From the NCBI GenBank assembly GCA_910587815.1, contig CAJUNK010000007.1, forward strand, positions 1 to 64,000: a stretch of DNA of 64,000 nt, read 5' to 3'. The stretch comes from Candidatus Gastranaerophilales bacterium (GTDB lineage Bacteria > Cyanobacteriota > Vampirovibrionia > Gastranaerophilales > Gastranaerophilaceae). The position numbers were made by a program, and so were the translations under genes. The notes below the pieces were generated by a model. That model saw only the letters and a program-made list of their open reading frames with translations. It did no database searches and had not been told where the DNA came from. This document shows, piece after piece, positions 1 through 7,797 of the stretch. How positions within the stretch are numbered: position 1 is the stretch's first letter; each line of letters begins with the position of its first letter.

Positions 1-72
1 TTGTCAAGCTCAATCATTAACTTTAATCCCTGCATAACCTTGATGGTTAAATTTCCTTCGCACCAGATTATA
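1..72. other. left edge, no gene assigned
   Basis: The minus strand is open in one frame up to the window edge, but that frame continues back through the 36-bp repeat with no convincing start codon or Shine-Dalgarno. Two in-frame ATGs lie close to the edge, neither with a good ribosome site. The minus strand also has a small hairpin (TAACC-ATCA-AGGTTA type). I cannot tell whether this is the start of a gene or the tail of the structured element beside it. Confidence 0.3.
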
Positions 73-108
73 ATGTTCCGAGCTGCACATTGAATACTAC
101 AATCAACT
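73..108 (-). repeat. 36-bp direct repeat, copy 2
   Basis: Second copy of the repeat at 297-332, with three substitutions. It lies just 3' (minus strand) of the folded region, so the element is bracketed. Sequence beyond the repeats differs between the copies. Confidence 0.85.
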
Positions 109-332
109 AAAAAGACGATAAATCCTTACTGCGTTAGAGATACCAATTATCCTATCCCGCAGGGATGACTTTATCTGTATAGGTTCTGCTTTGCACAACC
201 TAACAGCTAAGGCCTCGTCGTCATCGTAAGGTTTTCGCCCTCACGGCCAGGCTATACGCCTGTCTTTACCGGGCTTCACACACGGCTGATGCTTTCATGT
301 TCCGGGCTAAACATTGAATACTACAATCAACT
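109..332 (-). ncRNA. candidate structured RNA element (possibly HEARO/omega-RNA-like)
   Basis: This stretch is clearly richer in G+C than its surroundings and has no long ORF, but folds well on the minus strand. Visible helices (plus-strand positions) are 129-133 with 158-162 (CTGCG/CGCAG), 164-169 with 220-225 (GATGAC/GTCATC) enclosing a long hairpin at 175-206, a hairpin at 225-245 with a GCGAAAA-type loop (one G-U pair), and a perfect 5-bp hairpin at 248-262. The nested arrangement is what a conserved ncRNA looks like. It resembles my memory of HEARO/omega RNAs found beside IscB-type nucleases, but no iscB gene is visible; it would have to lie beyond the left edge. Other options are part of a group II intron or an unknown repeat RNA. 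Function is unproven. Confidence 0.45.
297..332 (-). repeat. 36-bp direct repeat, copy 1
   Basis: Matches positions 73-108 at 33 of 36 bases in the same orientation. On the minus strand this copy lies at the 5' side of the structured element and about 35 bp downstream of the GNAT-like gene. Confidence 0.85.
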
Positions 333-367
333 TATAGAGTGAGAAACCGCCAAACTGCCACAAGGGA

Positions 368-928
368 TTAGCAAAAATACATTTCTTTTGTCAGAGCATC
401 TGATGTATTAAAATGATTATTTTCATAAAATTTAACCGCATCTATTGTAGAATACAAAAATATTTTTTCACCACAATATAAAGCCTTCAGGGCATTCAGC
501 ATTGCAGAGCCCGCATGGGCGTAGCGGATATCAGCCTTTGATTTATGACTATTATCAGGATCTACCTCTAGATATTCTATCTTCTTTTCGCCGTCATTTT
601 CAGAAGATACCTGTGCAAGGGCCAAAATATCCTCATCAGATAGATTTTCAAAATCAGAATTTTGCCTTGTAATGGCATAAAAATTTAAATTGGGCGCCTC
701 GGTTTCAGCACCAGGGCCGCTGCAATATTTCATGCAGTTTGCAATACAGGCGCCATAGCCTACATCACTGCGCCATCTTTTACCCACGTTTGATACAACA
801 GCTAAATCACTTTCACAAAAAGGGTTTAATTCCACAAATGAGACCGGAATATCCACCCTTGAAGCCTGGCCTTTATCAATTTTCTGTACAGTGGTATCAC
901 TAATGCATCTTGCGCCAAATGAAATCAT
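368..928 (-). CDS. GNAT-fold-like protein, lineage-specific
   Basis: A 186-residue protein. The last 60 residues read like the end of a GNAT acetyltransferase: an AGSAMLNAL helix segment (acetyl-CoA loop region), a short IFLYST strand, then AVKFYENNHF, which resembles the family's 'A..FYe..GF' signature. The N-terminus begins ISFGAR, one of several hydrophobic-x-F-x-G starts in this window. Residues 60-75 carry a Cys/Gly cluster (CIANCMKYC) of unknown role. The first two thirds are not recognisable, so substrate is unknown and the acetyltransferase assignment rests on the C-terminal part only. It follows uvrC on the same strand after a 63-bp gap. No signal peptide or membrane segment is visible. 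Confidence 0.6.
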   Translation of the reverse strand: MISFGARCISDTTVQKIDKGQASRVDIPVSFVELNPFCESDLAVVSNVGKRWRSDVGYGACIANCMKYCSGPGAETEAPNLNFYAITRQNSDFENLSDEDILALAQVSSENDGEKKIEYLEVDPDNSHKSKADIRYAHAGSAMLNALKALYCGEKIFLYSTIDAVKFYENNHFNTSDALTKEMYFC

Positions 929-991
929 AATTCAAACCCTTTTATTGATAGGCTGATACAAAACTTGTGACAAAAATTTTTTGCAAAAAAT

Positions 992-2668
992 TTATTCCAG
1001 CATATTTTTACTGCGAAGCTTTTTATGATATGTAATTGCAAAACGGTGAGCTTCATCTCTGATGCGTTGAAAAAGATGCAAAGCAGGAGATTTTATTGGA
1101 AATATTACTGGTTTTGACTCATTTGGTTTAAAAACTTCTTCCTCTCTTTTTGCAAGAGAAACTAAATCGATTTTTAAATCAAATTCTTTCATAATTTCAT
1201 TAACACTTGACAGCTGGCCTTTTCCACCATCTATTATGATTAAATCAGGCGCTGGATCATCCCCATTTGTTATTCTTTTAAAACGACGGGATAAAATTTC
1301 GCGCATACTTTTAAAATCATCAACTTCGCCTTTTTTTATGGTGCGGAGTTTATAGCGGCGATATTTGGATTTCTTAGGCATTCCATTTTCAAACGTAACG
1401 CGGCTTGCAACAGTATTTGTACCTTGAATATGAGATATATCATAACATTCAATAATATGTGGAAACTTTGAGAGTGAAAGTTTATCTTGAATATAGGCAC
1501 CAACTTCATTGTAATCATTTTGAAGCTGGGCAAATTCTTTTAATTTTAATTGCTGCAAATTAAACTCTGCATTTTTTTGTGCAAGAGCAAGGATTTCCTC
1601 TTCCTTTTTATTCTTTGGAGTACAAAGTGTAACCTTTTTACCCATCCTTGCTGTCAGCCATTTTTCATAAATATCTTTATCATCAGGAGGGGTTGTTAAA
1701 ATTATATTCTTTGGAATTTCAGAATCATTTAAAATTGAATAGTATTCACGCATCACAGCTTTTGAAACTTCTGTTGAATCATCAGAAAATTCACCAGAAT
1801 ATTTTGAAAAATCAAAATCTTTTTTGTTTATAAGGCGCCCTTCGCGGATTTCTAAAATACTCACGGAATAGAGATTATTTTCTTTTACAATGCCAATAAA
1901 ATCCTGATTTATTTTAGAATTTTCAGAGACGATTTTTTGTTTTTCCATTGTCTTTTTAACATCCAGATAAGAATTTCTATACCTTGCAGCCTTTTCAAAT
2001 TCTAAATTTTTAGCACATTTTTTCATCTGTTCTTCTAGTGCATTTAAAAGTTCATTTTGTCTGCCAGATAGAAACATCTGCGCATCTTTTAAAATTTTTT
2101 TATATTCTTCTGGTGCTATCATTTTTTGACAAGGGGCGGTGCATTGTCCAATATCATAATAAAGACAGGGACGTGAATTAAATTTTGGGGTTTTGCATTT
2201 TTTTAGAGGAAAAATTTTTCCTAAAAGTTCAAGCGTTGCCCACATAGCTCTTGAATCAGTATAGGGGCCAAAATATTTACCCTTTTGCGGATTTTTATTT
2301 GCTTTTCTCACCACTGTAATTCTTGGATATTCTTCTTCTGTCACAAGAAAATATGGAAATTTTTTGTCATCCTTTAATAAAATATTATAGCGGGGTTTGT
2401 ATTTTTTAATAAGTTCTGCTTCTAAAATCAGCGCTTCAACTTCACTATCCACCACAATGCATTCAATTTTTGCTATTTTTGGCACCATAACATTCACTTT
2501 TATCGAATCATTTGATGTAAAATAGCTTTTCACGCGGTTAGATAAGTTTTTTGCCTTGCCAACATATATTATTTCACCTTTTGCATCAAAATATTGATAA
2601 CACCCAGGCAGTTTGGGCATCATCTTGACTTGTTCTAATACAAATTTTGATACATTTTCTTTTGCCAC
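992..2668 (-). CDS. uvrC: excinuclease ABC subunit C, lacking the C-terminal HhH domain
   Basis: UvrC makes both incisions around a DNA lesion in nucleotide excision repair after UvrA/UvrB loading. The protein has the GIY-YIG nuclease near the N-terminus (PGCYQYF, then IIYVGKAKNLSNRVKSYF), the Cys-containing linker, a UVR motif (LEFEKAARYR) that binds UvrB, and the RNase H-like 3' nuclease with YDISH, IDGGKGQ and HRFAITYH holding the DDH triad. The protein stops 9 residues after ITYH, so the usual tandem helix-hairpin-helix DNA-binding tail (about 50-60 residues) is missing; the 63 bp to the next gene cannot encode it in another frame. I chose the GTG start because GAGG lies 7 nt upstream; an upstream GTG at 2686 would add six residues but lies over the SD. 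A TATACT -10 box at 2695-2700 would give a leader of about 20 nt. Confidence 0.95.
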   Translation of the reverse strand: MAKENVSKFVLEQVKMMPKLPGCYQYFDAKGEIIYVGKAKNLSNRVKSYFTSNDSIKVNVMVPKIAKIECIVVDSEVEALILEAELIKKYKPRYNILLKDDKKFPYFLVTEEEYPRITVVRKANKNPQKGKYFGPYTDSRAMWATLELLGKIFPLKKCKTPKFNSRPCLYYDIGQCTAPCQKMIAPEEYKKILKDAQMFLSGRQNELLNALEEQMKKCAKNLEFEKAARYRNSYLDVKKTMEKQKIVSENSKINQDFIGIVKENNLYSVSILEIREGRLINKKDFDFSKYSGEFSDDSTEVSKAVMREYYSILNDSEIPKNIILTTPPDDKDIYEKWLTARMGKKVTLCTPKNKKEEEILALAQKNAEFNLQQLKLKEFAQLQNDYNEVGAYIQDKLSLSKFPHIIECYDISHIQGTNTVASRVTFENGMPKKSKYRRYKLRTIKKGEVDDFKSMREILSRRFKRITNGDDPAPDLIIIDGGKGQLSSVNEIMKEFDLKIDLVSLAKREEEVFKPNESKPVIFPIKSPALHLFQRIRDEAHRFAITYHKKLRSKNMLE

Positions 2669-2733
2669 CTTAAAACCTCGCCACACAGAAATTCAGTATA
2701 ATTTAATAAACGTTTTCTTGGGTGTTTTTAAAA

Positions 2734-3072
2734 TTAGGCTTTTATAATTTCTATTTTATCATCTAATGAAATTTTTAAAGGTCCACCTAAATATTCTATT
2801 GTATATTTTGCATTCCAAACGGGCGGCAAAATTTTATTTTTATTAATTTTTGTGAAATGATTCAAGATTTTAAAATCTTTGCCGATAAATAAAACATTAA
2901 AAGGAATGACACAAAAAAACGAATGAATCCAGCATGTATCCTTGAACACAAGGGCATCAGCATCTATTTCTTTTTTAAACATAAGACCTGACATTCTTTC
3001 AAAAAAAGAATTCATTACTCTTGCCCTTTCAAAAAGCACATCACCATTTAACAAAACTTTACAAAACCTCAT
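2734..3072 (-). CDS. DUF192 family protein
   Basis: A 112-residue protein with the DUF192 pattern: a basic start, A.VMNSFFERMSGLMFKKE (family 'A.t...r..GLMfr'), a central hydrophobic strand with FF/IPFNVLFIGKDFKI (family 'pldi.Fld.dg.I') and an EYLGGPL-type end. The family consists of small beta-barrel-like proteins of unknown biochemical role, often secreted. Here no signal peptide is visible, so it may be cytoplasmic. It lies just upstream of uvrC on the same strand (gap 65 bp) and is divergent from the gene at 3231. Confidence 0.75.
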   Translation of the reverse strand: MRFCKVLLNGDVLFERARVMNSFFERMSGLMFKKEIDADALVFKDTCWIHSFFCVIPFNVLFIGKDFKILNHFTKINKNKILPPVWNAKYTIEYLGGPLKISLDDKIEIIKA

Positions 3073-3100
3073 TGCTATCCCTTTAAAAACCTGAAAACTT

Positions 3101-3109
3101 TGATATAAT
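3101..3109 (+). promoter_or_regulatory. extended -10 promoter (TGATATAAT)
   Basis: TG-A-TATAAT matches an extended -10 element, in the gap between divergent genes. It would give a leader of about 115 nt for the plus-strand gene at 3231. No convincing -35 is seen, as expected for extended -10 promoters. Confidence 0.5.
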
Positions 3110-3230
3110 TAAAACATACCATAAGCATACTACAAGTGTCCTTATAAAGTCATCCCCAAAGTTTTCAAATTTCCCGCAAGGCGGCCGTTTTAAATGCAAA
3201 TTATTATTAAAAATAAAAGAGGCACAAATT

Positions 3231-3539
3231 ATGGCAGAAAACACGGTTTTAGAATTTAGAATTGATGAAGCAAGCGTACAAAGCGCCTGGCTCAAAACAC
3301 TTTACGACCTTGCAGACGAATTAAATTGCAAATGTCAGACATTTTTTGAAGAAAAATACAGCGCTGCAAGAAAATGTTTTGCCCAAACAAGAATTGTAAA
3401 AATTATGGGCTCAAATTCAATGCTGGGGTGGCTGAAACTTAGGATGGAAAGATACGACCATTTTGTAGATTCTTTAAATGAATATGCCGAATTTTATTCT
3501 TCATCATTCGATAGTTCTGATGATAAAAATCCGGCATAG
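3231..3539 (+). CDS. hypothetical 102-aa protein
   Basis: No family recognised. The product is a short, probably all-helical soluble protein with three cysteines (CKC near residue 33 and one at residue 49), a basic middle and an acidic Ser-rich tail (SSSFDSSDDKNPA). Start choice is supported by AGAGG about 9 nt upstream of ATG. It is transcribed alone, from the extended -10 element at 3101, and converges on rplY. The leader of about 115 nt is long for this genome and contains a GC-richer patch around 3172-3190. It could be a regulator or small adaptor, but nothing visible decides this. Confidence 0.65.
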   Translation: MAENTVLEFRIDEASVQSAWLKTLYDLADELNCKCQTFFEEKYSAARKCFAQTRIVKIMGSNSMLGWLKLRMERYDHFVDSLNEYAEFYSSSFDSSDDKNPA

Positions 3540-3557
3540 AAAAATTCAATAAAAAAT

Positions 3558-3845
3558 TTAAACTAATTTAAATTCAACGTTTAAAACTGTATTGTCAGAA
3601 TATTGGATTTGTGCTTCTTGAACAACAGTCTTATAAGTATCTTTGCCAAGGCTAATTTCATAAACTGCATCTTGAGCATTTTTATATGCCATTTTAAATT
3701 CATGAGCATTAATTTGAATGCTTTTTGATTCCATACCTTTGCCATAAACAGTTGCAGGAAGAAGACCTTCTGCTCTCAACTGACGCGGATTTTTATCTTG
3801 CACTCTGTCACTTGCTTCAATTTTTACGATTGTTTGTTCGCTCAT
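3558..3845 (-). CDS. rplY: 50S ribosomal protein bL25 (short form)
   Basis: bL25 binds the 5S rRNA in the large ribosomal subunit. The 95-residue protein has the typical N-terminal beta-barrel only: a basic RQLRAEGLLPATVYGKG segment (family 'lR..G.vPAVvYGkg'), then VVQEAQIQYSDNTVLNVEF (family 'v.iqd.Q.hpv...v.HvDf.'). It corresponds to the short E. coli-like form and lacks the C-terminal CTC domain. I place the start at the second ATG because GGAG sits 6 nt upstream; an ATG four codons earlier overlaps that SD. Confidence 0.9.
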   Translation of the reverse strand: MSEQTIVKIEASDRVQDKNPRQLRAEGLLPATVYGKGMESKSIQINAHEFKMAYKNAQDAVYEISLGKDTYKTVVQEAQIQYSDNTVLNVEFKLV

Positions 3846-3909
3846 TTTTATCTCCATTTTTTATTATTATAACTATTGCTTTTTATTATTATATTTGTAA
3901 AATAGTAAA

Positions 3910-5121
3910 ATGCAATTTAAAGTAAGAAGAATTTTACCTAAAAACATTAAAGATGAAATTCAAAAAACCGGTTTTAGCCCATCATATCTTGATTTTGGGA
4001 TATTAAAACACCAGTTTCTAAATATTAAAATTTATAACCTAAAACCTGAGGCTGCAACCATTTTAAAACAAACAGCTCTTTCCTTGGGGGCAGATGTTGC
4101 AGTGCACAGGGGAGTTTTAGACCATAGTATACAAAAAAGCGACGTAATTTTATCAGGCAGCATAGCGCAAATACGGACGGTTTGTGAAAAATTAAAAAAA
4201 CAACAATTCTCAATGCCAAAAGTTGCAGATGAAATTTTAAAACAAGCTGAAATTTTTCTTGAAGACACATCTAAAATACCAGATATTATGGGCATTTTAA
4301 ACATTACAGAAAATTCTTTTTCAGATGGCGGAAGATTTTTAAACCCCAACATTGCAATAGAACATGCCTATAAAATGATTGAAGATGGGGCTAGAATTAT
4401 TGATATAGGGGCAGAAAGCACAAAGCCTGGAGCTGATATTATTCCGCCCGAGATAGAAATTGAACGTATAAGCCCGGTAATTAAAGAATTGAGGCAAAAC
4501 CTTGCCTGCATGGATATTAAAATCAGCATTGATACCAGAAATGCTGAAACCGCAAGGAAAATGGCCGAATTTGGCGCTGATATAATAAATGATGTTTCAG
4601 GACTTGCATTTGATGAAAAAATGGCAGATATTATTAAAGAAACAGGCGTAAAAATAGTCATAATGCACTCTAGAGGCACGCCAAAAGATATGGATAATTT
4701 AGCCTGCTATAAAAATACTGTGGATGAAATTTATTTTGAACTTCAAGAAAGAGTGCAATATGCACTAAATAAAGGAATTTTGCCCAGTCAAATAATAATT
4801 GACCCAGGGTTTGGTTTTGCAAAAAACAATGAGCAAAATTTTGAAATACTATCCAAAATTGAAGAATTCAAAAGTATGGGATATCCTTTGCTTGCGGGGC
4901 TTTCACGAAAAAGATTTATAAAAAGCCTTGATAAAACAGCAATTTTTAATACCAGGCAAGATAAAAATGCCACAGAAAATAAATGTACAGATTTTGATAC
5001 TTTGGATTTTTTAACATCAGGAGCTAGTTTATTTTTAGCCATAAAGGGTGTTGATATTATAAGGGTACATGATGTATTAAAAACAAGACAGATGCTGGAT
5101 TTAACCCGTATGATTATTTAG
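3910..5121 (+). CDS. folP: dihydropteroate synthase, long form
   Basis: FolP condenses 6-hydroxymethyl-dihydropterin diphosphate with p-aminobenzoate in folate synthesis. The C-terminal TIM barrel (from about residue 120) carries every signature: IMGILNITENSFSDGGRF, DIGAESTKPGA, INDVSG, MHSRGTPKDM, IIDPGFGFAKN, LAGLSRKRFI and a final RVHDV. The first 115 residues are an extra domain (ATILKQTALSLGADVAVHRGV) also known from long FolP-like proteins of Firmicutes; its role is unclear. Length 403 versus about 280 for the minimal enzyme. No good SD precedes the ATG. The last 8 bp overlap the convergent YkgJ-type gene, so the two transcripts are antisense at their ends. Confidence 0.93.
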   Translation: MQFKVRRILPKNIKDEIQKTGFSPSYLDFGILKHQFLNIKIYNLKPEAATILKQTALSLGADVAVHRGVLDHSIQKSDVILSGSIAQIRTVCEKLKKQQFSMPKVADEILKQAEIFLEDTSKIPDIMGILNITENSFSDGGRFLNPNIAIEHAYKMIEDGARIIDIGAESTKPGADIIPPEIEIERISPVIKELRQNLACMDIKISIDTRNAETARKMAEFGADIINDVSGLAFDEKMADIIKETGVKIVIMHSRGTPKDMDNLACYKNTVDEIYFELQERVQYALNKGILPSQIIIDPGFGFAKNNEQNFEILSKIEEFKSMGYPLLAGLSRKRFIKSLDKTAIFNTRQDKNATENKCTDFDTLDFLTSGASLFLAIKGVDIIRVHDVLKTRQMLDLTRMII

Positions 5122-5599
5122 CTTTTTTATATTTTTTGACACCTTTTTGGCGGAATTTTGATATGTTATTCAAAACATCAGAGAATTTTTCAATCGGTTC
5201 AAACCTAAAACCGCACCCATCAGCAAGTGTACCGCCCATTTTCAAAATTTCTTCCATTGGATAATCTTTGCAGATTTTCTCTCTTTTTTTATGGATTTTG
5301 CACATTTTTGTTTTTTCATCCAAATTTTTGCACGCAAAAACAAGACCCATATCATCTTTTCCTATAATTTCAAGGTCAAAATAAAAGGGGTGCAAGGGTT
5401 TTAGCTTGCTGAAAAGTTTTTCATCAGAAATAAATTTTTTGCCATGCTTTACATAGATATTTTTGCAACATCTGCCGCATTTCAGGCATTCGCCCTTTCT
5501 GTAGTATTTTTTGCCTAATATTTTTAAATAGAAAAATTTCTTTACATTACTTAAAATTTTAGCTTTGAAAGCATTTATTTTTAGGGCAAATGTTAACAT
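5114..5599 (-). CDS. YkgJ-type cysteine-cluster protein
   Basis: A 161-residue protein with the YkgJ/UPF0153 zinc- or iron-binding pattern: CLKCGRCC near residue 38, later CKNL...CKIHKKREKICKDYP (family 'C..L......C.iy..RP..Cr.yp') and a final Cys at GCGF. Eight to nine cysteines are conserved and probably bind a metal or Fe-S cluster. The N-terminal 35 residues are basic and helical. Biochemical function of the family is unknown. Its 3' end overlaps folP by 8 bp. Confidence 0.8.
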   Translation of the reverse strand: MLTFALKINAFKAKILSNVKKFFYLKILGKKYYRKGECLKCGRCCKNIYVKHGKKFISDEKLFSKLKPLHPFYFDLEIIGKDDMGLVFACKNLDEKTKMCKIHKKREKICKDYPMEEILKMGGTLADGCGFRFEPIEKFSDVLNNISKFRQKGVKKYKKAK

Positions 5600-5630
5600 T
5601 TGTAAACTTGAACCTTATTGCATAACAGCT

Positions 5631-6077
5631 CTATTCCAGGTCAAAATCAGAAAAATCATTCTCTAAATCGTCATAATAGTTTTCATTTTCTTCATCATTG
5701 GTACAATTTTTATTTAAAAATGCCGAAAAATCAGCGCTTTCAAGGTCATTTAAAAAGCCTTCATTTTGAATAAGTGCTAAAACCGCCTTTTCATCTTCAA
5801 TTGAGACCATTTTTTCGACCTCTAATGCCCTTTTTATGTCTTCTTCTGTTATAAAATCAGCATTTTCTGCATCAATATCTTCAAACACCAGTTTTGAAAA
5901 CTTTTTTATATCCTCAAGACGCTCATAGCGCTGGATTGCATCCTCTAAAATTTCAATTTGTTTTTGTGAAATTTCCAAACTTGAATTATATAAAATAGGA
6001 GAAGTTACCCCCAAAGCATCCTTTAAAAGCGGATTTTGAAGTTTTTTATTTTGAATATTTTTGATGGAATTTTGCAT
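5631..6077 (-). CDS. hypothetical acidic protein
   Basis: No family recognised. The 148-residue product is strongly acidic, predicted mostly helical, with a long helix about residues 35-75 (SQKQIEILEDAIQRYERLED) and a disordered Asp/Glu/Asn tail (NDEENENYYDDLENDF). It lies upstream of the YkgJ-type gene on the same strand (gap 31 bp) and is divergent from gpmI with an 81-bp gap, which suggests its own promoter there. Composition fits a small lineage-specific adaptor or chaperone, but this is a guess. Confidence 0.6.
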   Translation of the reverse strand: MQNSIKNIQNKKLQNPLLKDALGVTSPILYNSSLEISQKQIEILEDAIQRYERLEDIKKFSKLVFEDIDAENADFITEEDIKRALEVEKMVSIEDEKAVLALIQNEGFLNDLESADFSAFLNKNCTNDEENENYYDDLENDFSDFDLE

Positions 6078-6098
6078 AATATTATTCTAACATTTTTG

Positions 6099-6107
6099 TG
6101 ATATATT
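6099..6107 (+). promoter_or_regulatory. extended -10 promoter of gpmI (TGATATATT)
   Basis: TG-A-TATATT lies about 52 bp before the gpmI start. Transcription would begin near 6114, inside the palindrome at 6110-6127. Confidence 0.5.
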
Positions 6108-6109
6108 GG

Positions 6110-6127
6110 CTATAAAAGCTTTTATAG
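6110..6127. promoter_or_regulatory. 18-bp perfect palindrome at the gpmI start site
   Basis: CTATAAAAG followed by CTTTTATAG is a perfect inverted repeat with no spacer, starting 3 bp after the -10 box. Its position over the expected transcription start fits a repressor operator. Confidence 0.4.
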
Positions 6128-6158
6128 AGCGAAAAATTTTAAAAAAGAGAGGATAAAA

Positions 6159-7676
6159 ATGAGCAACAGAGTTTTACTTTGCATTTTAGATGGATGGGGC
6201 ATTTCAAAAGATGAAAAATATAACGCCATAAAGGCTGCCCATACGCCAAATTACGACAGTTTTTTAAAGGATATGTCAAATACTATAATCCATGCTGATG
6301 GATTAAATGTTGGCCTTCCTGAAGGGCAAATGGGAAATTCCGAAGTGGGTCATTTAAATATTGGCGCAGGAAGAGTGGTGTATCAAGAATTAACAAGAAT
6401 CAACAAGGCAATAGATGAGGGGGAATTCTTTAAAAATGCAGAATTCACCCGTGCAATAGAACATATAAAGGCTACAGGCGGGGCTTTGCACATAATGGGT
6501 CTTGTTTCAAACGGTGGCGTACATAGTTCCATGAAACATTTAGACGCATTAATTAAGCTTGCGGCGGATAATTCGGTAGACAAAGTATACGTTCATGCCT
6601 TCTTAGACGGGCGCGATACCCCCCCAAGAAGCGCTGAAACATACGTTGCAGAAGTAGAAAAGACACTTAAAGAAAAGGGGCTGCCACCAGTTGCAAGTGT
6701 AATAGGCCGATACTATGTCATGGACAGAGATACAAGGTGGGATAGAGTCGAAAAAGCATACAACTGTCTTGTTTTAGGGGAAGGTAATAAGGCTGAAAGC
6801 GCTTTAGATGCTATTAGAAACTCGTACAATAAGGACATAAGTGACGAATTTGTTGAACCTACGGTGATTGGCGGAGAAAGAATTAAAGATGGAGATGCCG
6901 TTATATTCTTTAATTATAGACCTGATAGGGCAAGAGAGATAACAAAAGCGCTAACATTCAGTGATTTCGATGGTTTCAACCGTAAAAAGGTATTGAAAAA
7001 CATTTTCTATGTTTGCATGACTCAATACGATGAAAACTTCGATTTAGCAGTAGCTTTCAGACCTCAACACCTGAAAAACATTTTAGGAGAAGTATTTGAC
7101 GCCAACAACATTAAACAATTTAGAACAGCAGAAACAGAAAAATACGCCCACATTACATTTTTCTTTAATGGCGGAGTTGAAGAGCCAGGAAAGCTAGAAA
7201 CCAGAAGACTTGTAGCCTCTCCAAAGGTTGCAACATACGATATGAAGCCTGAAATGAGCGCTTATGAAGTTTGTGAAAATGTTTTGGAAGCACTTGATGA
7301 TGAAAATTACGGATTTATATTAGTAAACTTTGCAAACCCTGATATGGTAGGGCATACAGGGGTAATGGAAGCCGCTGTCAAGGCTGTGGAAGCTGTGGAC
7401 GATTGTGTTGGTAAAATTGCCCAAAAAGCCCTAGACAAAGGGGTTTCTATGATTATAACAGCAGATCATGGAAATGCAGAATGGATGTATAACGAACAAA
7501 CCAAAGCACCCCAAACTGCCCACACCACAAACATTGTGCCATTTATAATAGTTGATAATAAGCACTATGAGCTGAAAGACACTGGTGCACTTTGCGATAT
7601 AGCGCCAACCGTACTTGATTTAATGAAAATTAAACAGCCCGATGAAATGACTGGAAAATCAATGATAGTACATTAA
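6159..7676 (+). CDS. gpmI: 2,3-bisphosphoglycerate-independent phosphoglycerate mutase
   Basis: GpmI interconverts 3- and 2-phosphoglycerate in glycolysis using two Mn ions and a phosphoserine. The 505-residue protein is full length. It begins LCILDGWG (metal-binding Asp11), carries GNSEVGHLNIGAG with the catalytic Ser61, the insert-domain VHAFLDGRDTPPRSA and GRYYVMDRDTRWDR motifs, NYRPDRAREIT, and the C-terminal metal sites LVNFANPDMVGHTG and TADHGNAE ... AHTTN. AGAGAGGA is a strong SD. The gene is monocistronic, with a good terminator behind it. The palindrome at the start site suggests control by a regulator. Confidence 0.97.
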   Translation: MSNRVLLCILDGWGISKDEKYNAIKAAHTPNYDSFLKDMSNTIIHADGLNVGLPEGQMGNSEVGHLNIGAGRVVYQELTRINKAIDEGEFFKNAEFTRAIEHIKATGGALHIMGLVSNGGVHSSMKHLDALIKLAADNSVDKVYVHAFLDGRDTPPRSAETYVAEVEKTLKEKGLPPVASVIGRYYVMDRDTRWDRVEKAYNCLVLGEGNKAESALDAIRNSYNKDISDEFVEPTVIGGERIKDGDAVIFFNYRPDRAREITKALTFSDFDGFNRKKVLKNIFYVCMTQYDENFDLAVAFRPQHLKNILGEVFDANNIKQFRTAETEKYAHITFFFNGGVEEPGKLETRRLVASPKVATYDMKPEMSAYEVCENVLEALDDENYGFILVNFANPDMVGHTGVMEAAVKAVEAVDDCVGKIAQKALDKGVSMIITADHGNAEWMYNEQTKAPQTAHTTNIVPFIIVDNKHYELKDTGALCDIAPTVLDLMKIKQPDEMTGKSMIVH

Positions 7677-7713
7677 TTGGGGATTTTTCAATATCATTCA
7701 AAAACAAGCTTTG

Positions 7714-7746
7714 CCCGCAAAATAAACTTTTTGCGGGTATTTTTTA
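7714..7746 (+). terminator. rho-independent terminator of gpmI
   Basis: A 9-bp stem (7714-7722 with 7729-7737, CCCGCAAAA/TTTTGCGGG) with a 6-nt loop is followed by a T-rich run (TATTTTTTAT), 37 bp after the gpmI stop. Confidence 0.9.
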
Positions 7747-7797
7747 TAGTAAAATCAGGCCTTTCAACATAATTCATACAATCTAATAAAGAATATA

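Noticed and set aside
73..332. Diversity-generating retroelement template/variable repeat pair
   Set aside because: Only three substitutions in 36 bp, not restricted to adenine, and no reverse transcriptase or variable lectin-like gene is in the window.
1..332. CRISPR array or tRNA/tmRNA/RNase P gene at the left edge
   Set aside because: Only two repeat copies 224 bp apart, no CCA or T-arm pattern, and none of the conserved tmRNA or RNase P cores.
928..991. Frameshifted remnant of the UvrC HhH domain
   Set aside because: The gap is 63 bp, too short for the domain, and no HhH-like codons are seen in any frame.
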